This document shows, in pieces, positions 55,366 to 63,884 of a DNA stretch of 64,000 nt. Source of the stretch: JBIQJD01 sp044507695 (GTDB lineage: Bacteria; Bacteroidota; Ignavibacteria; Ignavibacteriales; Ignavibacteriaceae); the NCBI GenBank assembly GCA_044507695.1, contig JBIQJD010000002.1, positions 1-64,000 on the forward strand, given 5' to 3'. The number at the start of each line of letters is the position of its first letter. Positions within the stretch are counted from its first letter, which is position 1. The translations under genes were made by a program, and so were the position numbers. The notes under the pieces were generated by a model. The model did no database searches. It had not been told where the DNA came from and worked only from the letters and a program-made list of their open reading frames with translations.

Positions 55366-57150
55366 TTACTTTGCGTAAATCTTAATTGATGGAAATAATG
55401 TTGCATCTTTTGATTTCAGGAACACGTACAGCAGGTATGGCTTCTTCCCGGAATCCAGTCTCGGCAGCAGGATCCTCACATAATCATCAGGTTCTTTTTG
55501 CGGGCGTATAGGAGTTAAGATAACTCTAAACCAATCAGCTTGTGAATCATCAGCGTTTGGATAATCAAACTCAGGCGGTAAATTATTTTTTAACACAGCG
55601 GCATATACTGCAGCCTGCTCAATCGTGTACCAGATATCAAGCTGATTTGCCGGGATGTTTATTACAGTTCCATCATATTCAATAGCGGTTGGACTCGTGC
55701 TTCCATAAGTATTTTTGAACCGCAAAAACATTTTCTTACCGGTAACATACACGGTGTTGTTTGTACCTTCAGCAATTACAACATCATCTTTATCAACTAT
55801 ATCAACATCTTCTGCCTGCAGCATCCTATCAAAAATAATTTTATCATCCCCGGGATCCTCAGCTGTGGGAGCTGTTCCGATCGGGAGAACTTTTGCTGTA
55901 GTAATTCTGTTTCCATAATCCTTTTCAAGTTCCAGCCAGAGATAAACCGTTCCATCAAATGCTATTTTGTTTGTAACATCAAAATCTATTTTTCTGAATG
56001 ATATCTGATCACGGTGAACAATCTCCGGGCGCATGTAATACGAAGCCCAGTACTTGGTGATGTGCTCTTTAGGATCACAGTAATCAATTCCAGGAGATTT
56101 TACATATTGGACAGAAACATAAGTACCGTTGTAATTCAAGATGAATCCCGGATTAATTACATTCAGTTCAATTTCATCTTCTTTTAATCCGGTAGGATAT
56201 CCGAACGTTGGCAGCCTGTTTCCCCACCAATCGGAGCGCGGGCCTGATAAATAGCCGTACTTAATTTGTCTTTCCGGAGTTGATTCGCTGAAATCATCTA
56301 TCTCAAAATCCGAAACTTCAACATATTCTGAACTGTCATTCACAAAGCTCATGAACATTCCAAAGTAAGCGCGGTCTTCAGATATTAAACCGGTAAAGCA
56401 GCCGAGTATTTTCGCAAGCGCCTTCAGAACCTTCATATAAGTGTTATAGATGTTCGGCTCTGCCGGCTCTGCAGATGTATGAATGTTTATAAATGCAAGT
56501 TCATAAAACATGTAAAGATCATCAAAGGTGTATTCCGGAGAATCAACATGATGTGTTTTGAAATTCCAGTTCTGGAAAAAATCAACAGTGATGTTCGGAT
56601 TAATTATTTTGTACAGATCTGTAATAAAATCCTTCACTTTAACCGGATGGTAGTTTGCAGGATTATCAGGACTGAAACCATAGCCTAACACATTATTGAA
56701 TGCACTATCTATAAAAGTTGCTGTTTCATTTAATACTTTGGAGCGGGGAAGAAAAGATACTTCAACAAATTTTTTATACTTCCTGTGCCTTCTGTCCTGG
56801 TAATTGATAAAGCCGTTGAATTCTTTAACGAATCCGGAACCTGTTTTTTTATATTCAAAATCCACACTGCAGGTAAGATTGTTGTGTGTTATCATTCTGT
56901 GCAGGTTCTTTTCCTGGTCTCCGAAAATCAATCTCAAATTTCCATGAAGCAGGAAGAATTCCCGGTCATCAAACAGCCATTTTATTTTAGGATGTTCTGC
57001 TATCCAGATTCCCAAATCTCTTGCATCATACTCAACAAAACTTCCTGAACCGGTAGTAGTTACCCACAGCGTAACTTTGTATTGCCCGGTAGGAATATTA
57101 AGTACCGGGAAAACTATTTTAAATTTTCCTGTTACGGATTCAAGAATCAT
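55366..57150 (-). CDS. Distal-tail/baseplate-type phage protein
   Basis: A 594-residue protein directly after the tape measure gene, with an ATGA overlap. It begins with a beta-rich N-domain (GKFKIVFPVLNIPTGQYKVTL) and continues with mixed segments containing aromatic motifs but no enzyme signature. Position after the tape measure is the usual place of distal tail and hub proteins, so a baseplate role is inferred. No family is recognised. Confidence 0.62.
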   Translation of the reverse strand: MILESVTGKFKIVFPVLNIPTGQYKVTLWVTTTGSGSFVEYDARDLGIWIAEHPKIKWLFDDREFFLLHGNLRLIFGDQEKNLHRMITHNNLTCSVDFEYKKTGSGFVKEFNGFINYQDRRHRKYKKFVEVSFLPRSKVLNETATFIDSAFNNVLGYGFSPDNPANYHPVKVKDFITDLYKIINPNITVDFFQNWNFKTHHVDSPEYTFDDLYMFYELAFINIHTSAEPAEPNIYNTYMKVLKALAKILGCFTGLISEDRAYFGMFMSFVNDSSEYVEVSDFEIDDFSESTPERQIKYGYLSGPRSDWWGNRLPTFGYPTGLKEDEIELNVINPGFILNYNGTYVSVQYVKSPGIDYCDPKEHITKYWASYYMRPEIVHRDQISFRKIDFDVTNKIAFDGTVYLWLELEKDYGNRITTAKVLPIGTAPTAEDPGDDKIIFDRMLQAEDVDIVDKDDVVIAEGTNNTVYVTGKKMFLRFKNTYGSTSPTAIEYDGTVINIPANQLDIWYTIEQAAVYAAVLKNNLPPEFDYPNADDSQADWFRVILTPIRPQKEPDDYVRILLPRLDSGKKPYLLYVFLKSKDATLFPSIKIYAK

Positions 57151-59033
57151 AAATTTACAGCTATATGTTCTTCAACAGATTTAATGACAGATCTCAGGCT
57201 CATTCCATCACCGGTTAATTCTGAGCCTTCAAGTTTGATCTTAACTTCAACCGGCCTGCTTAATGCTGCATTCCTTTCCAGCTTCTGCATCACAGCCGGA
57301 ACACCTGAACCCGGATCACTTAAAAGTGAAAGGCTTGTTTTACCCAAACCGGGCAGGGAAGGGGAAGCGATTGAAGCAGCAGCCGCACCGCCTGAAAAAT
57401 CACCAAAGATTGACATTGCACTCTTGAAAAGTACTGCTCTCAAAAATGCAGCTAATAGTGACTGATAAATTTGTTTGAGGATCTCATTAAAACTTCTTCC
57501 CATTGCAATGCCGTTTGCAAATGCATCTGAAATGGTATGACCGAACTCTGAGTACATTTCTTTTAATTCATTAATAAGTTCTGCTTCCTGTTGTAACTCC
57601 TGCAGGCGTTGGGTTGTTAATTGCGATGCCTGCGGTTTGATGTTAACATTTGGCAGAACTACATCCTGGTTTTGAAGCGGGCCATTCATCATATCAGCCA
57701 TTCCAATATCCAGTCTTAGCTGATCCTGAATGATCTTCAATTCTTCTGAACTTAAACGGAGTTGATTTGTAATTTGTAATCGTTTCTTAAGCAGTTCATT
57801 TCTATCTCTCTCGTTGATATTTATATCTTTAAGTTTAGCATCAATTGCTTCCAGATCCTTAAGAAGTGCACTGCTGCTTTTAATGAGGTTATTAACTTTA
57901 TTCCCTGCGTTTTCAATCCTTCCACCGGTGGATTTGTTAAGTGATCCGGCAATATTTTGTGAGCCTTCGCCGATCTTCTTTTCAGCAGTGTTCCATATAT
58001 CAATTATTGAACTGAAGCCCGCTTTGACATTATCAATGATGTTATTAAAACCCATCACGTAAATGTTTGCCGCACCGGTATAATCACCTGTAAAGAGAGA
58101 GAATAAGCCTGCTCCTACTGTGCCGATCAAAGAACCGATATGCTGAAGTGCAGTAAGGATTACAATTAATCCTGAACCAACAATTTTAGATGCAACTGCA
58201 AAGCCTTTAAATACACCGCCTGCATTTTCAACCCGTGTAACAAATGCTGAAACTTTATCCACTACAACATCAATCGCAGGAACAAGATTTTTACCTAGTT
58301 CTTCCTGGAGATCTCCAACACGGTTTCTTAATTGAACTATCCTTCCGGAAAAAGTATTTGCAGCCGCCTGTGCCTGGCCGCCGAACTGTTTCGAAAGTTC
58401 ATCAAGAATAATTTTTTGCGCTTCAAACATCCTGTTGCTTTCAACAAGCTGCCTGATCATCTCGCGCTGCTGATCGGTGAATTGAATACCTGTTCGGCTT
58501 AAAGCGGTAATTCCTTTGATAGGATCATTCAGTGCCTTGCCAACCTGCAGTGCGGTTTCTTTTAAATTTATCTGCTTATCACCGGCCAGAACAGTTGCAA
58601 CATCAAGGATTGCCATTTGAGCGCGCTTGAAATTATCACCTGTAATATTTACGAAGGTTAAAAGCTGTGCGGTTACATTTGCAAGAATATCATCATCATC
58701 AAAGGTTGTAATCTTCTGCAGCGCGGCAGCCATTTTGGAAAGTTCATCTGTGGTTAGTCCGGCTGCACCTCCAGTTGATTCCACAGCAGCTTCAATTTTT
58801 TTAAGTGCAGCTTCAGCAGCGGCATACGCATCAACTGATTCTTTAAAAAATCTTAAAGTAGCAGCTCCGCCAAAAACCAGACTGAGTGAACTTAACATGT
58901 TCTTCATGTTTAAGTTTGTACGGTCAGCGCTCCTCTCCAGATTCAACAATTTCTTTTCACCGTTATCCAGCACGGCAAAAGCCTGCCCGCCTTCAACCAT
59001 CAGTTTAAGTATTATATCATTTTGTTTTGCCAC
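57147..59033 (-). CDS. Phage tail tape measure protein
   Basis: A 628-residue protein. Its N-half is helical (KKLLNLERSADRTNLNMKN then ALKKIEAAVESTGGAAGLTTDEL) and carries the typical TP901/phage-tape-measure core DILANVTAQLLTFVNITG and QVGKALNDPIKGITALSRTGIQFTDQQREMI. A hydrophobic stretch (about 268-315) and coiled coils (about 370-440) follow. At roughly 1.5 angstrom per residue, the rule used for tape measures, tail length would be near 90-95 nm. It starts 2 bp after the chaperone frame, the classic order. Confidence 0.9.
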   Translation of the reverse strand: MAKQNDIILKLMVEGGQAFAVLDNGEKKLLNLERSADRTNLNMKNMLSSLSLVFGGAATLRFFKESVDAYAAAEAALKKIEAAVESTGGAAGLTTDELSKMAAALQKITTFDDDDILANVTAQLLTFVNITGDNFKRAQMAILDVATVLAGDKQINLKETALQVGKALNDPIKGITALSRTGIQFTDQQREMIRQLVESNRMFEAQKIILDELSKQFGGQAQAAANTFSGRIVQLRNRVGDLQEELGKNLVPAIDVVVDKVSAFVTRVENAGGVFKGFAVASKIVGSGLIVILTALQHIGSLIGTVGAGLFSLFTGDYTGAANIYVMGFNNIIDNVKAGFSSIIDIWNTAEKKIGEGSQNIAGSLNKSTGGRIENAGNKVNNLIKSSSALLKDLEAIDAKLKDININERDRNELLKKRLQITNQLRLSSEELKIIQDQLRLDIGMADMMNGPLQNQDVVLPNVNIKPQASQLTTQRLQELQQEAELINELKEMYSEFGHTISDAFANGIAMGRSFNEILKQIYQSLLAAFLRAVLFKSAMSIFGDFSGGAAAASIASPSLPGLGKTSLSLLSDPGSGVPAVMQKLERNAALSRPVEVKIKLEGSELTGDGMSLRSVIKSVEEHIAVNL

Positions 59034-59035
59034 GT

Positions 59036-59224
59036 TCAGCCTCTTTTGGTTTTGCGTTTAATGTATTCCGCGTGCTCTTGTTCGCGGATGCGGGCGGTTA
59101 GTTTGTGAGCCATGAAGCCATAGAAACGGCATCCGCAATAATTATTATTTAGGTAATCAAACAACTGCGGATCCTCACCAGCGGCTATGAAGATCGTGTG
59201 TTCATTAAGTTCATTTTCTCCCAA
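59036..59224 (-). CDS. Tail assembly chaperone, downstream (T-like) frame
   Basis: A 62-residue frame immediately before the tape measure gene, beginning at a TTG inside the upstream chaperone. It overlaps that gene by 40 bp in the -1 frame, and the same frame stays open upstream through the slippery site. The more likely product is therefore a G-T-like fusion made by -1 frameshifting, of about 200 residues, rather than a separately started protein. Sequence has N-N-N-Y-C-G-C-R-F-Y-G-F-M-A-H and a basic tail. Confidence 0.65.
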   Translation of the reverse strand: MGENELNEHTIFIAAGEDPQLFDYLNNNYCGCRFYGFMAHKLTARIREQEHAEYIKRKTKRG

Positions 59225-59637
59225 ACATCTTGCGGTATCAAATTTGAAATCTTCGCTAATTGCGCCAGGTTCAAAGCATGGGTTTCGTTTAATTGTAATT
59301 GATGATTGGTAAAAACATTCTGTCTGAATGTGATAAAAAAAAAGTACACTGCTGCCAGTTCTGAGATATCGGTCTCGTTGAAGTCAATATCGGTAAACGC
59401 AGCCTCACCCTGCCTTAAAGAGGAGAGGGGAGTTAGGAGATGGGGGAAATCTTTTTTGCATTTGGCGGGAGTAATTTCAACTTGCACCGCGCCGGTTTTC
59501 TGGTATGCATCCCACGCGGGTTTGCCAATTAATTCAAGAAATTTCTTTTCCAGATTGAATGAATAACGCTTCGCGGCAAATTGTACTTCTTCACCGTTCT
59601 TGTTTATGAATGTGAATATTTTTTGTGAATGATTCAT
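59185..59637 (-). CDS. Tail assembly chaperone, upstream (G-like) protein
   Basis: A 150-residue protein of mixed helix and strand with no enzyme motif. Its place just before the tape measure gene and its -1 overlap with a second frame are the reasons to call it a G-type chaperone. A run of nine Ts and, further on, the heptamer A AAT TTG lie in its coding sequence. It ends with MNLMNTRSS if no shift takes place. Confidence 0.65.
   Translation of the reverse strand: MNHSQKIFTFINKNGEEVQFAAKRYSFNLEKKFLELIGKPAWDAYQKTGAVQVEITPAKCKKDFPHLLTPLSSLRQGEAAFTDIDFNETDISELAAVYFFFITFRQNVFTNHQLQLNETHALNLAQLAKISNLIPQDVWEKMNLMNTRSS
59239..59245 (-). promoter_or_regulatory. Candidate programmed -1 ribosomal frameshift site (A AAT TTG)
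   Basis: Read on the minus strand, the heptamer aaatttg has the canonical X XXY YYZ form and is in register with the upstream chaperone: AAT (codon 132) and TTG (codon 133). A one-base backward slip continues in the frame of the downstream chaperone as GAT ACC GCA and stays open to its stop at 59036. Position, register and gene order match the lambda G/G-T system. Confidence 0.7.
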
Positions 59638-59700
59638 AAAATTTTTTTCCAGTTTTTTTTGCGCCGTATTAAATCTGTTCCTTATCTTTGATGACTACTA

Positions 59701-59778
59701 TTGATTGTCTAATACCCCCACTCTGGACAATCAACCCCTCGGTAGTTAGCTGTAGGGAATTCACTTTGAATTCCCTAC
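59701..59778 (-). other. Two hairpins after the 88-residue gene
   Basis: Stem one: gtagggaattca with tgaattccctac, perfect over 12 bp (59752-59763 with 59767-59778) and covering the stop of the 88-residue gene. Stem two: ttgattgtc with gacaatcaa (near 59701-59734). They lie between two phage genes and could terminate, insulate or process the transcript. Confidence 0.6.
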
Positions 59779-60041
59779 TTTATTTTTAAAGAATCCAGGT
59801 TCTTCAATGCCTCAGCTCTCTCAATCTCAACCTGCTGGCTTGCACCTTTCAATTGATTAAGAAGCGGATCAGTTTTAAGCAGCTCCTGCACGCGCGCATC
59901 ATATTGCTGCTGCAGGCGCGCCTGTTTCAAATCGTAGCGCTTATTCACCGCGGTGGAATCCTGCGCAGGCAGATTGAAGCATAGAAGAAGCATAAAAATT
60001 ATTGAGAGAATATTTTTTTGTTGCATATAAAATTTTATCAT
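59775..60041 (-). CDS. Small exported protein in the phage module (possible moron)
   Basis: An 88-residue protein with a clear signal peptide (LSIIFMLLLCFNLPAQ) and a helical, charged mature part (RYDLKQARLQQQYDARVQELL). It is flanked on both sides by hairpins and by longer-than-usual gaps, unlike the tightly packed neighbours. This is the layout of a moron, an inserted phage accessory gene. The ATG at 60026 would give a neater signal peptide than the one at 60041. A spanin-like role is a loose alternative. Confidence 0.55.
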   Translation of the reverse strand: MIKFYMQQKNILSIIFMLLLCFNLPAQDSTAVNKRYDLKQARLQQQYDARVQELLKTDPLLNQLKGASQQVEIERAEALKNLDSLKIK

Positions 60042-60053
60042 GTTAAGTTACTG

Positions 60054-60093
60054 CCAACCTTAAACGGTTGGATACAAAATCTCTCCGATTTTG
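60054..60093 (-). other. Two hairpins before the 88-residue gene
   Basis: ccaacc/ggttgg (60054-60059 with 60066-60071) and caaaatc/gattttg (60075-60081 with 60087-60093). They separate the beta-helix-like gene from the 88-residue gene. Confidence 0.5.
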
Positions 60094-60121
60094 GGAGCCC
60101 ATCAAACATTAAAAATTATTT

Positions 60122-60790
60122 TTATGGATAAACGGTTATTGTTACAGCTGCCACAGGAGAATCCATAGCAACTTCAGATGAAAGATATGGAGTAGGACGA
60201 ATAACGATTTTTCTCTCGTTATACCAATTAAACTCAAATATTAAGACGGCCTCATTAACATCCTTTACCACAGGATTCTCAATAAAGTATTTATATTGCT
60301 TTAAAATTGGATCTGTAAAATTTAGCTCAAGGACCTCGTCGTCAGCATTCCAATTAAAAGTTGGTACTTCACCCAAAGTGTTTATGAAATAATTAATGCC
60401 TGTAACTTGTGTACTACTACCATTTATGTAAATGAAACAATTAAACTTTGCACACCACCAAAAATCATTAATCTTACTTCCCGCATTTGCAAGCACAATT
60501 CTTTTATCCAAACCATTTGAGTTCGTGATGGTTGGAAATCCTTTCAAACTCATAACTGCGGCAACATTGTTATCCACTATTGTAGCAGTAGTATTCGAGG
60601 ATGATATTGTCACCTTTCCGATGCACTCGATGTCAACACCATCTTTAATTATCAGCGAGCTGCTGCCCTGATCATAAGTGCCCGGATAAACCACAACGCA
60701 GTCACCGCTGGCCCCCGCCGTTACCGCTGCCTGGATAGTATCATAGGCAAGTACGTTTCCATCGGTTTTTAATAGAATTACTTTTTTCAT
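60122..60790 (-). CDS. Phage tailspike-like beta-helix protein
   Basis: A 222-residue protein whose N-terminal 100 residues read TIQAAVTAGASGDCVVVYPGTY and SLIIKDGVDIECIGKVTISSSN, a pattern of parallel beta-helix rungs seen in pectate-lyase-like tailspikes and decoration proteins. No catalytic site is evident. It is probably a host-binding appendage. Confidence 0.6.
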   Translation of the reverse strand: MKKVILLKTDGNVLAYDTIQAAVTAGASGDCVVVYPGTYDQGSSSLIIKDGVDIECIGKVTISSSNTTATIVDNNVAAVMSLKGFPTITNSNGLDKRIVLANAGSKINDFWWCAKFNCFIYINGSSTQVTGINYFINTLGEVPTFNWNADDEVLELNFTDPILKQYKYFIENPVVKDVNEAVLIFEFNWYNERKIVIRPTPYLSSEVAMDSPVAAVTITVYP

Positions 60791-60799
60791 TTTTCACCT

Positions 60800-61174
60800 T
60801 TATTGATATAATGGATTATAAATATTGTAATAACCATACAGGTGGCTGAGAATAAAATCGATATTTATTTCTTCTAACTTTTCTTTCAGAACTGTGGTAA
60901 AACTTTCTTCAGTATTATTTAAGATGGATGCATTATCATGAGTGTGTACCGGAACTGCATCTTCAGGGTTATAAATATCAAATAAAATTCTGTCCAGCTT
61001 TTCGCCAAGATCTTCACCAAGATGTCCCGGGTTGAACAGGTTGAAGAATCCGGCTTCATAACTTTTTTCTAAAGAGATATCAAAAAATGAAATTTCATCT
61101 TTTACCTTCAGCAGCGAACGTACGTCATCGTATTTATTCCCGGTTATCTGTCCATCTTTTAGAATGAGAATCAT
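60800..61174 (-). CDS. Phage protein, unknown
   Basis: A 124-residue protein with KDGQITGNKYDDVRSLLKVKDEISFFDISLEKSYEAGFFNLF near its start and HTHDNASILN in the middle, a His-Thr-His pattern common in tail-fibre and collar-type proteins. No family is recognised. Placed tightly between neighbours. Confidence 0.55.
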   Translation of the reverse strand: MILILKDGQITGNKYDDVRSLLKVKDEISFFDISLEKSYEAGFFNLFNPGHLGEDLGEKLDRILFDIYNPEDAVPVHTHDNASILNNTEESFTTVLKEKLEEINIDFILSHLYGYYNIYNPLYQ

Positions 61175-61181
61175 GCTGGCC

Positions 61182-61691
61182 TTACGCTAATGTTATCGGT
61201 TCACCTGGTTCAAAACTTATTTCTGTATCTGATAAAGATCTTCCGATCTTCTGAACAACATGGCCGGCTGTTGAAGTAGGCGTATCGGTTACTCCGCCTG
61301 GAACTGTATGAGATAAGAAATAAGTTTTACCGCCGGTTAATCCGGAGAGCTGCGTGTTTGTACCTTCAAGAAATATTGTAGCATTTTCATTCTGATTAAC
61401 TGCGGCAGTAACAAACCCATCAGCGCGTTTATTAGTTGCGGCATCAGCCTTCCGGCATTTAATTGTTCCGGATGCATCATAAATATTTACAAAATCACCG
61501 GCGGATAATGCTTCAGATGCCTGCAGTATTTTTCTTTCCTGCTGAACTCCCACCGGCATGAATGTCATATCCAAACGCCCGGTTGCATCCAATGCAGGAA
61601 TCACTCCCGAATCTTCGGCGCCGGCTGAAGAAGTTTTTGCTTCGGTTTCTGTTAGCACACCTTGAATAAGTCTTATGAATTTCCAGGCCAT
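61182..61691 (-). CDS. Phage fibre/decoration-type protein
   Basis: A 169-residue protein with S-S-A-G-A-E-D-S-G-V-I-P-A-L-D-A-T-G-R-L-D, the Gly/Ala/Asp-rich start seen in phage fibres where a short peptide precedes the shaft, and a later beta-rich part with ATIFLEGTNTQLSGLTGGKTYFLS. It may decorate capsid or tail surface. Confidence 0.6.
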   Translation of the reverse strand: MAWKFIRLIQGVLTETEAKTSSAGAEDSGVIPALDATGRLDMTFMPVGVQQERKILQASEALSAGDFVNIYDASGTIKCRKADAATNKRADGFVTAAVNQNENATIFLEGTNTQLSGLTGGKTYFLSHTVPGGVTDTPTSTAGHVVQKIGRSLSDTEISFEPGEPITLA

Positions 61692-61703
61692 AATAATTCC
61701 TTT

Positions 61704-62132
61704 CTATGTTAACTGTATTACTTGTTTTAATTGAACAAAAATTTTAGTTGCCGTTATTGCGGTCGCAATCTGCTGCATGAAGCCGTCTTCAGGTACTGAT
61801 TGTGTTAAAGCTCCATCCACTCCAACATAAATTGGCTTGTTTTCCTGGAAGTTGAATGATACATCTTCAAGTTCACCGGTTGTAATTATATTGATTGCCT
61901 CATCCAGTTCAGCAGCGTTTGTTGATATACCGATAACTTTGTGCACGTGCCCGGGATTATCATTACTTGCATAGTACGCTTTATCATCATAATCAATTAT
62001 CAATGCTCTGTGCGCGCCGAGTATTTCACCGGCTGTTTTTTCCAGGCTGCTTGTTGCCGGTCCAGCCGGCCCCTGAATGCCAACAGTAACCACTACAGGA
62101 ATTTTTTTCTCCACCAGTACAAGTTCGCTCAT
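61704..62132 (-). CDS. Phage protein with collagen-like GPAGP start
   Basis: A 142-residue protein with GIQGPAGPATSS near the N-terminus, a beta-rich body and KIFVQLKQVIQLT at the end. Similar short GPAGP leaders occur in phage fibre proteins. It overlaps the upstream gene by 4 bp. Confidence 0.58.
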   Translation of the reverse strand: MSELVLVEKKIPVVVTVGIQGPAGPATSSLEKTAGEILGAHRALIIDYDDKAYYASNDNPGHVHKVIGISTNAAELDEAINIITTGELEDVSFNFQENKPIYVGVDGALTQSVPEDGFMQQIATAITATKIFVQLKQVIQLT

Positions 62133-62479
62133 GTATTTATTTCTCCTCTTATTCTTATTTCGCCGGTAAAAAGAGTTTGATTATCATTCTCATTGCTCCA
62201 TACATCAATTTCATAACGCGCGTGATTGAAGCTCCAGTCTGGAATTCCGGCATCAGCAGTGAACAATTTTGTTTCCGCATTCCAGGTAATTTTTCCGTTT
62301 GCAGTTGAAAGCTCAATTACAGCCTTTGAATAATCCTGCGGCCTGATCTTCATTGAAGCGTTGTGCCCAGAGAGATCGTTCAGCTCATAATCATCTTTGC
62401 TGCCGGATCCCCAGCCGAACGAATGCACGAACTGCGTGCCGAGATAATATTCAAGGTTATATGATACCGGTGTCATCAA
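62129..62479 (-). CDS. Small phage structural protein, beta-rich
   Basis: A 116-residue protein with the pattern SYNLEYYLGTQFVHSFGWG, ASMKIRPQDYSKAVIEL and YEIDVWSNENDNQTLFTGEIRI, an all-beta fold like small baseplate or adaptor proteins. It overlaps both neighbours by 4 bp (ATGA). Function unknown. Confidence 0.58.
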   Translation of the reverse strand: MMTPVSYNLEYYLGTQFVHSFGWGSGSKDDYELNDLSGHNASMKIRPQDYSKAVIELSTANGKITWNAETKLFTADAGIPDWSFNHARYEIDVWSNENDNQTLFTGEIRIRGEINT

Positions 62480-62820
62480 AGTATTAACAAGGATCCTGAT
62501 TGAATTGGTGAATAAGTATTTAAATCCTGGATTGAGTAAGCCAATGTGCTGTCACTGTGCTGTTCTTCAATCTGCTCAACGGGATTTTTAATCGGTGCAA
62601 GCCGGTTGGTAGCGTTAAAGATTTCTTTATCACCGGTAAGGCGGAACGTGCCTTGCGCCGTGCGTTCTGCGGTTATATCAATATTGTAACCGGTATCAGA
62701 TTCCAGAACGGCGGTTCCAATTTTTGTTTGTCCGCCCACCAATGATGCGGTAATTCCGCTGCCGCCGGTGCTGCGCTCAATTAAACGTGTGCCTTCAACT
62801 GCTTTATCAGCTTTCAGCAT
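62476..62820 (-). CDS. Small phage structural protein, unknown
   Basis: A 114-residue protein (LKADKAVEGTRLIERSTGGSG) with no recognised domain. It starts after an aaggaaaac site and lies 53 bp downstream of the major structural gene, just after its hairpin. Confidence 0.58.
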   Translation of the reverse strand: MLKADKAVEGTRLIERSTGGSGITASLVGGQTKIGTAVLESDTGYNIDITAERTAQGTFRLTGDKEIFNATNRLAPIKNPVEQIEEQHSDSTLAYSIQDLNTYSPIQSGSLLIL

Positions 62821-62839
62821 TTGTTTTCCTTGGTTAATG

Positions 62840-62866
62840 TGCAGGGAGATTATACATCTCCCTGCA
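62840..62866 (-). other. Hairpin after the major structural gene
   Basis: Perfect 10-bp stem tgcagggaga/tctccctgca with a 7-base loop. There is no T run. Such hairpins after major structural genes are thought to set transcript ratios by processing or partial termination. Confidence 0.6.
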
Positions 62867-62873
62867 TTAGAAT

Positions 62874-63884
62874 TTAAGCGGTTACTGTTACAGTCGCGCC
62901 TTTACGGGCTTCGGCTTCATCAAATCCTTCTTCACCATCATCAACACCATCACCGCCATTGCCCGTACCATAAGCAAAACTTATCTGTCCCGGGGTAAGG
63001 TTACGCGTGTATTCACTTTCAACATACCTATCGGTATCGCTTACTTCAAATTTTTCCTGGTGCAGTAATGTGTTGGCCGCAAAGTTGTATGTTTCAGTGT
63101 AGCTTGTGCCCTGTTTTTCAACGCACTTTACAGATGGTGATACTGCTTTGTTAAGCAGTTCAAGCACCTTTGTTTGGGTTGCGTTGCGGCTCTTTAAGTA
63201 CAGGTAAACTTTTACAAAATCCGGGTAAAAGATTTGTGTAGCAGGTGAATATTCACCGATGCTTTCAAAGCTTAACTCACGTTCCCAGATATCTACGACG
63301 GTGAAAAGATCGGTTCCGGATGGAGCCTGAGCCGAAACAAAAAACGGTGAAAATTGATTTGCAAATAATTGCCCGCGCTCATTGCCGCCTGATACGGGAT
63401 TATCTTTAATTGCGGGAGTTATTGATCCTGCCGCATCTGCCGCATCAATAAAAGCAACCGCCTGATCATACGGCATTGCGCGCTTAAACTGCACCATTAA
63501 ACTGCGTTTATCATGGCGCAATGTGTATTTGAAATATGGATTGGTTGCGTAATCACCGGTGAAATTAAATAAGCCGCCGGAATCCGCCGTTGAGTTTTGC
63601 GGATTAGCAACAACCTGAATATCACAGCCGTTCTGCGCAAAGTTCAGCATCCACTGGAAATCCCTGGCTGTTGATTGAAAACATTCGCCTTCAAATTCAA
63701 ACAAGATCATGTTGCGTAATGGTCCGCCCATTGCTTCCTGTGCCTGCAGATACGGGCCCCACTTGAAGGTGCCCTGTGCACGTAAGCCGAGGGATACAAG
63801 CCCTTCGCTTGTTGCATCCACGTTAGCAAGTTCGCCAAGCGGGGTTAATAAAACTCTGTATAAGCCGGGTGTAGCTCTACCCAT
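62874..63884 (-). CDS. Putative major phage structural (tail-tube or similar) protein
   Basis: A 336-residue soluble protein of mixed strand content. Motifs include RATPGLYRVLLTPLGELA, the FEFEGECFQSTARDFQWML stretch and NPYFKYTLRHDKRSLMVQFKRA. It has a strong ggaggtaataATG start and is followed by a stable hairpin, both typical of a highly expressed structural gene. Its place upstream of the tail genes favours a tail tube protein, but a sheath or capsid-like role is not excluded. No family is recognised with confidence. Confidence 0.6.
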   Translation of the reverse strand: MGRATPGLYRVLLTPLGELANVDATSEGLVSLGLRAQGTFKWGPYLQAQEAMGGPLRNMILFEFEGECFQSTARDFQWMLNFAQNGCDIQVVANPQNSTADSGGLFNFTGDYATNPYFKYTLRHDKRSLMVQFKRAMPYDQAVAFIDAADAAGSITPAIKDNPVSGGNERGQLFANQFSPFFVSAQAPSGTDLFTVVDIWERELSFESIGEYSPATQIFYPDFVKVYLYLKSRNATQTKVLELLNKAVSPSVKCVEKQGTSYTETYNFAANTLLHQEKFEVSDTDRYVESEYTRNLTPGQISFAYGTGNGGDGVDDGEEGFDEAEARKGATVTVTA

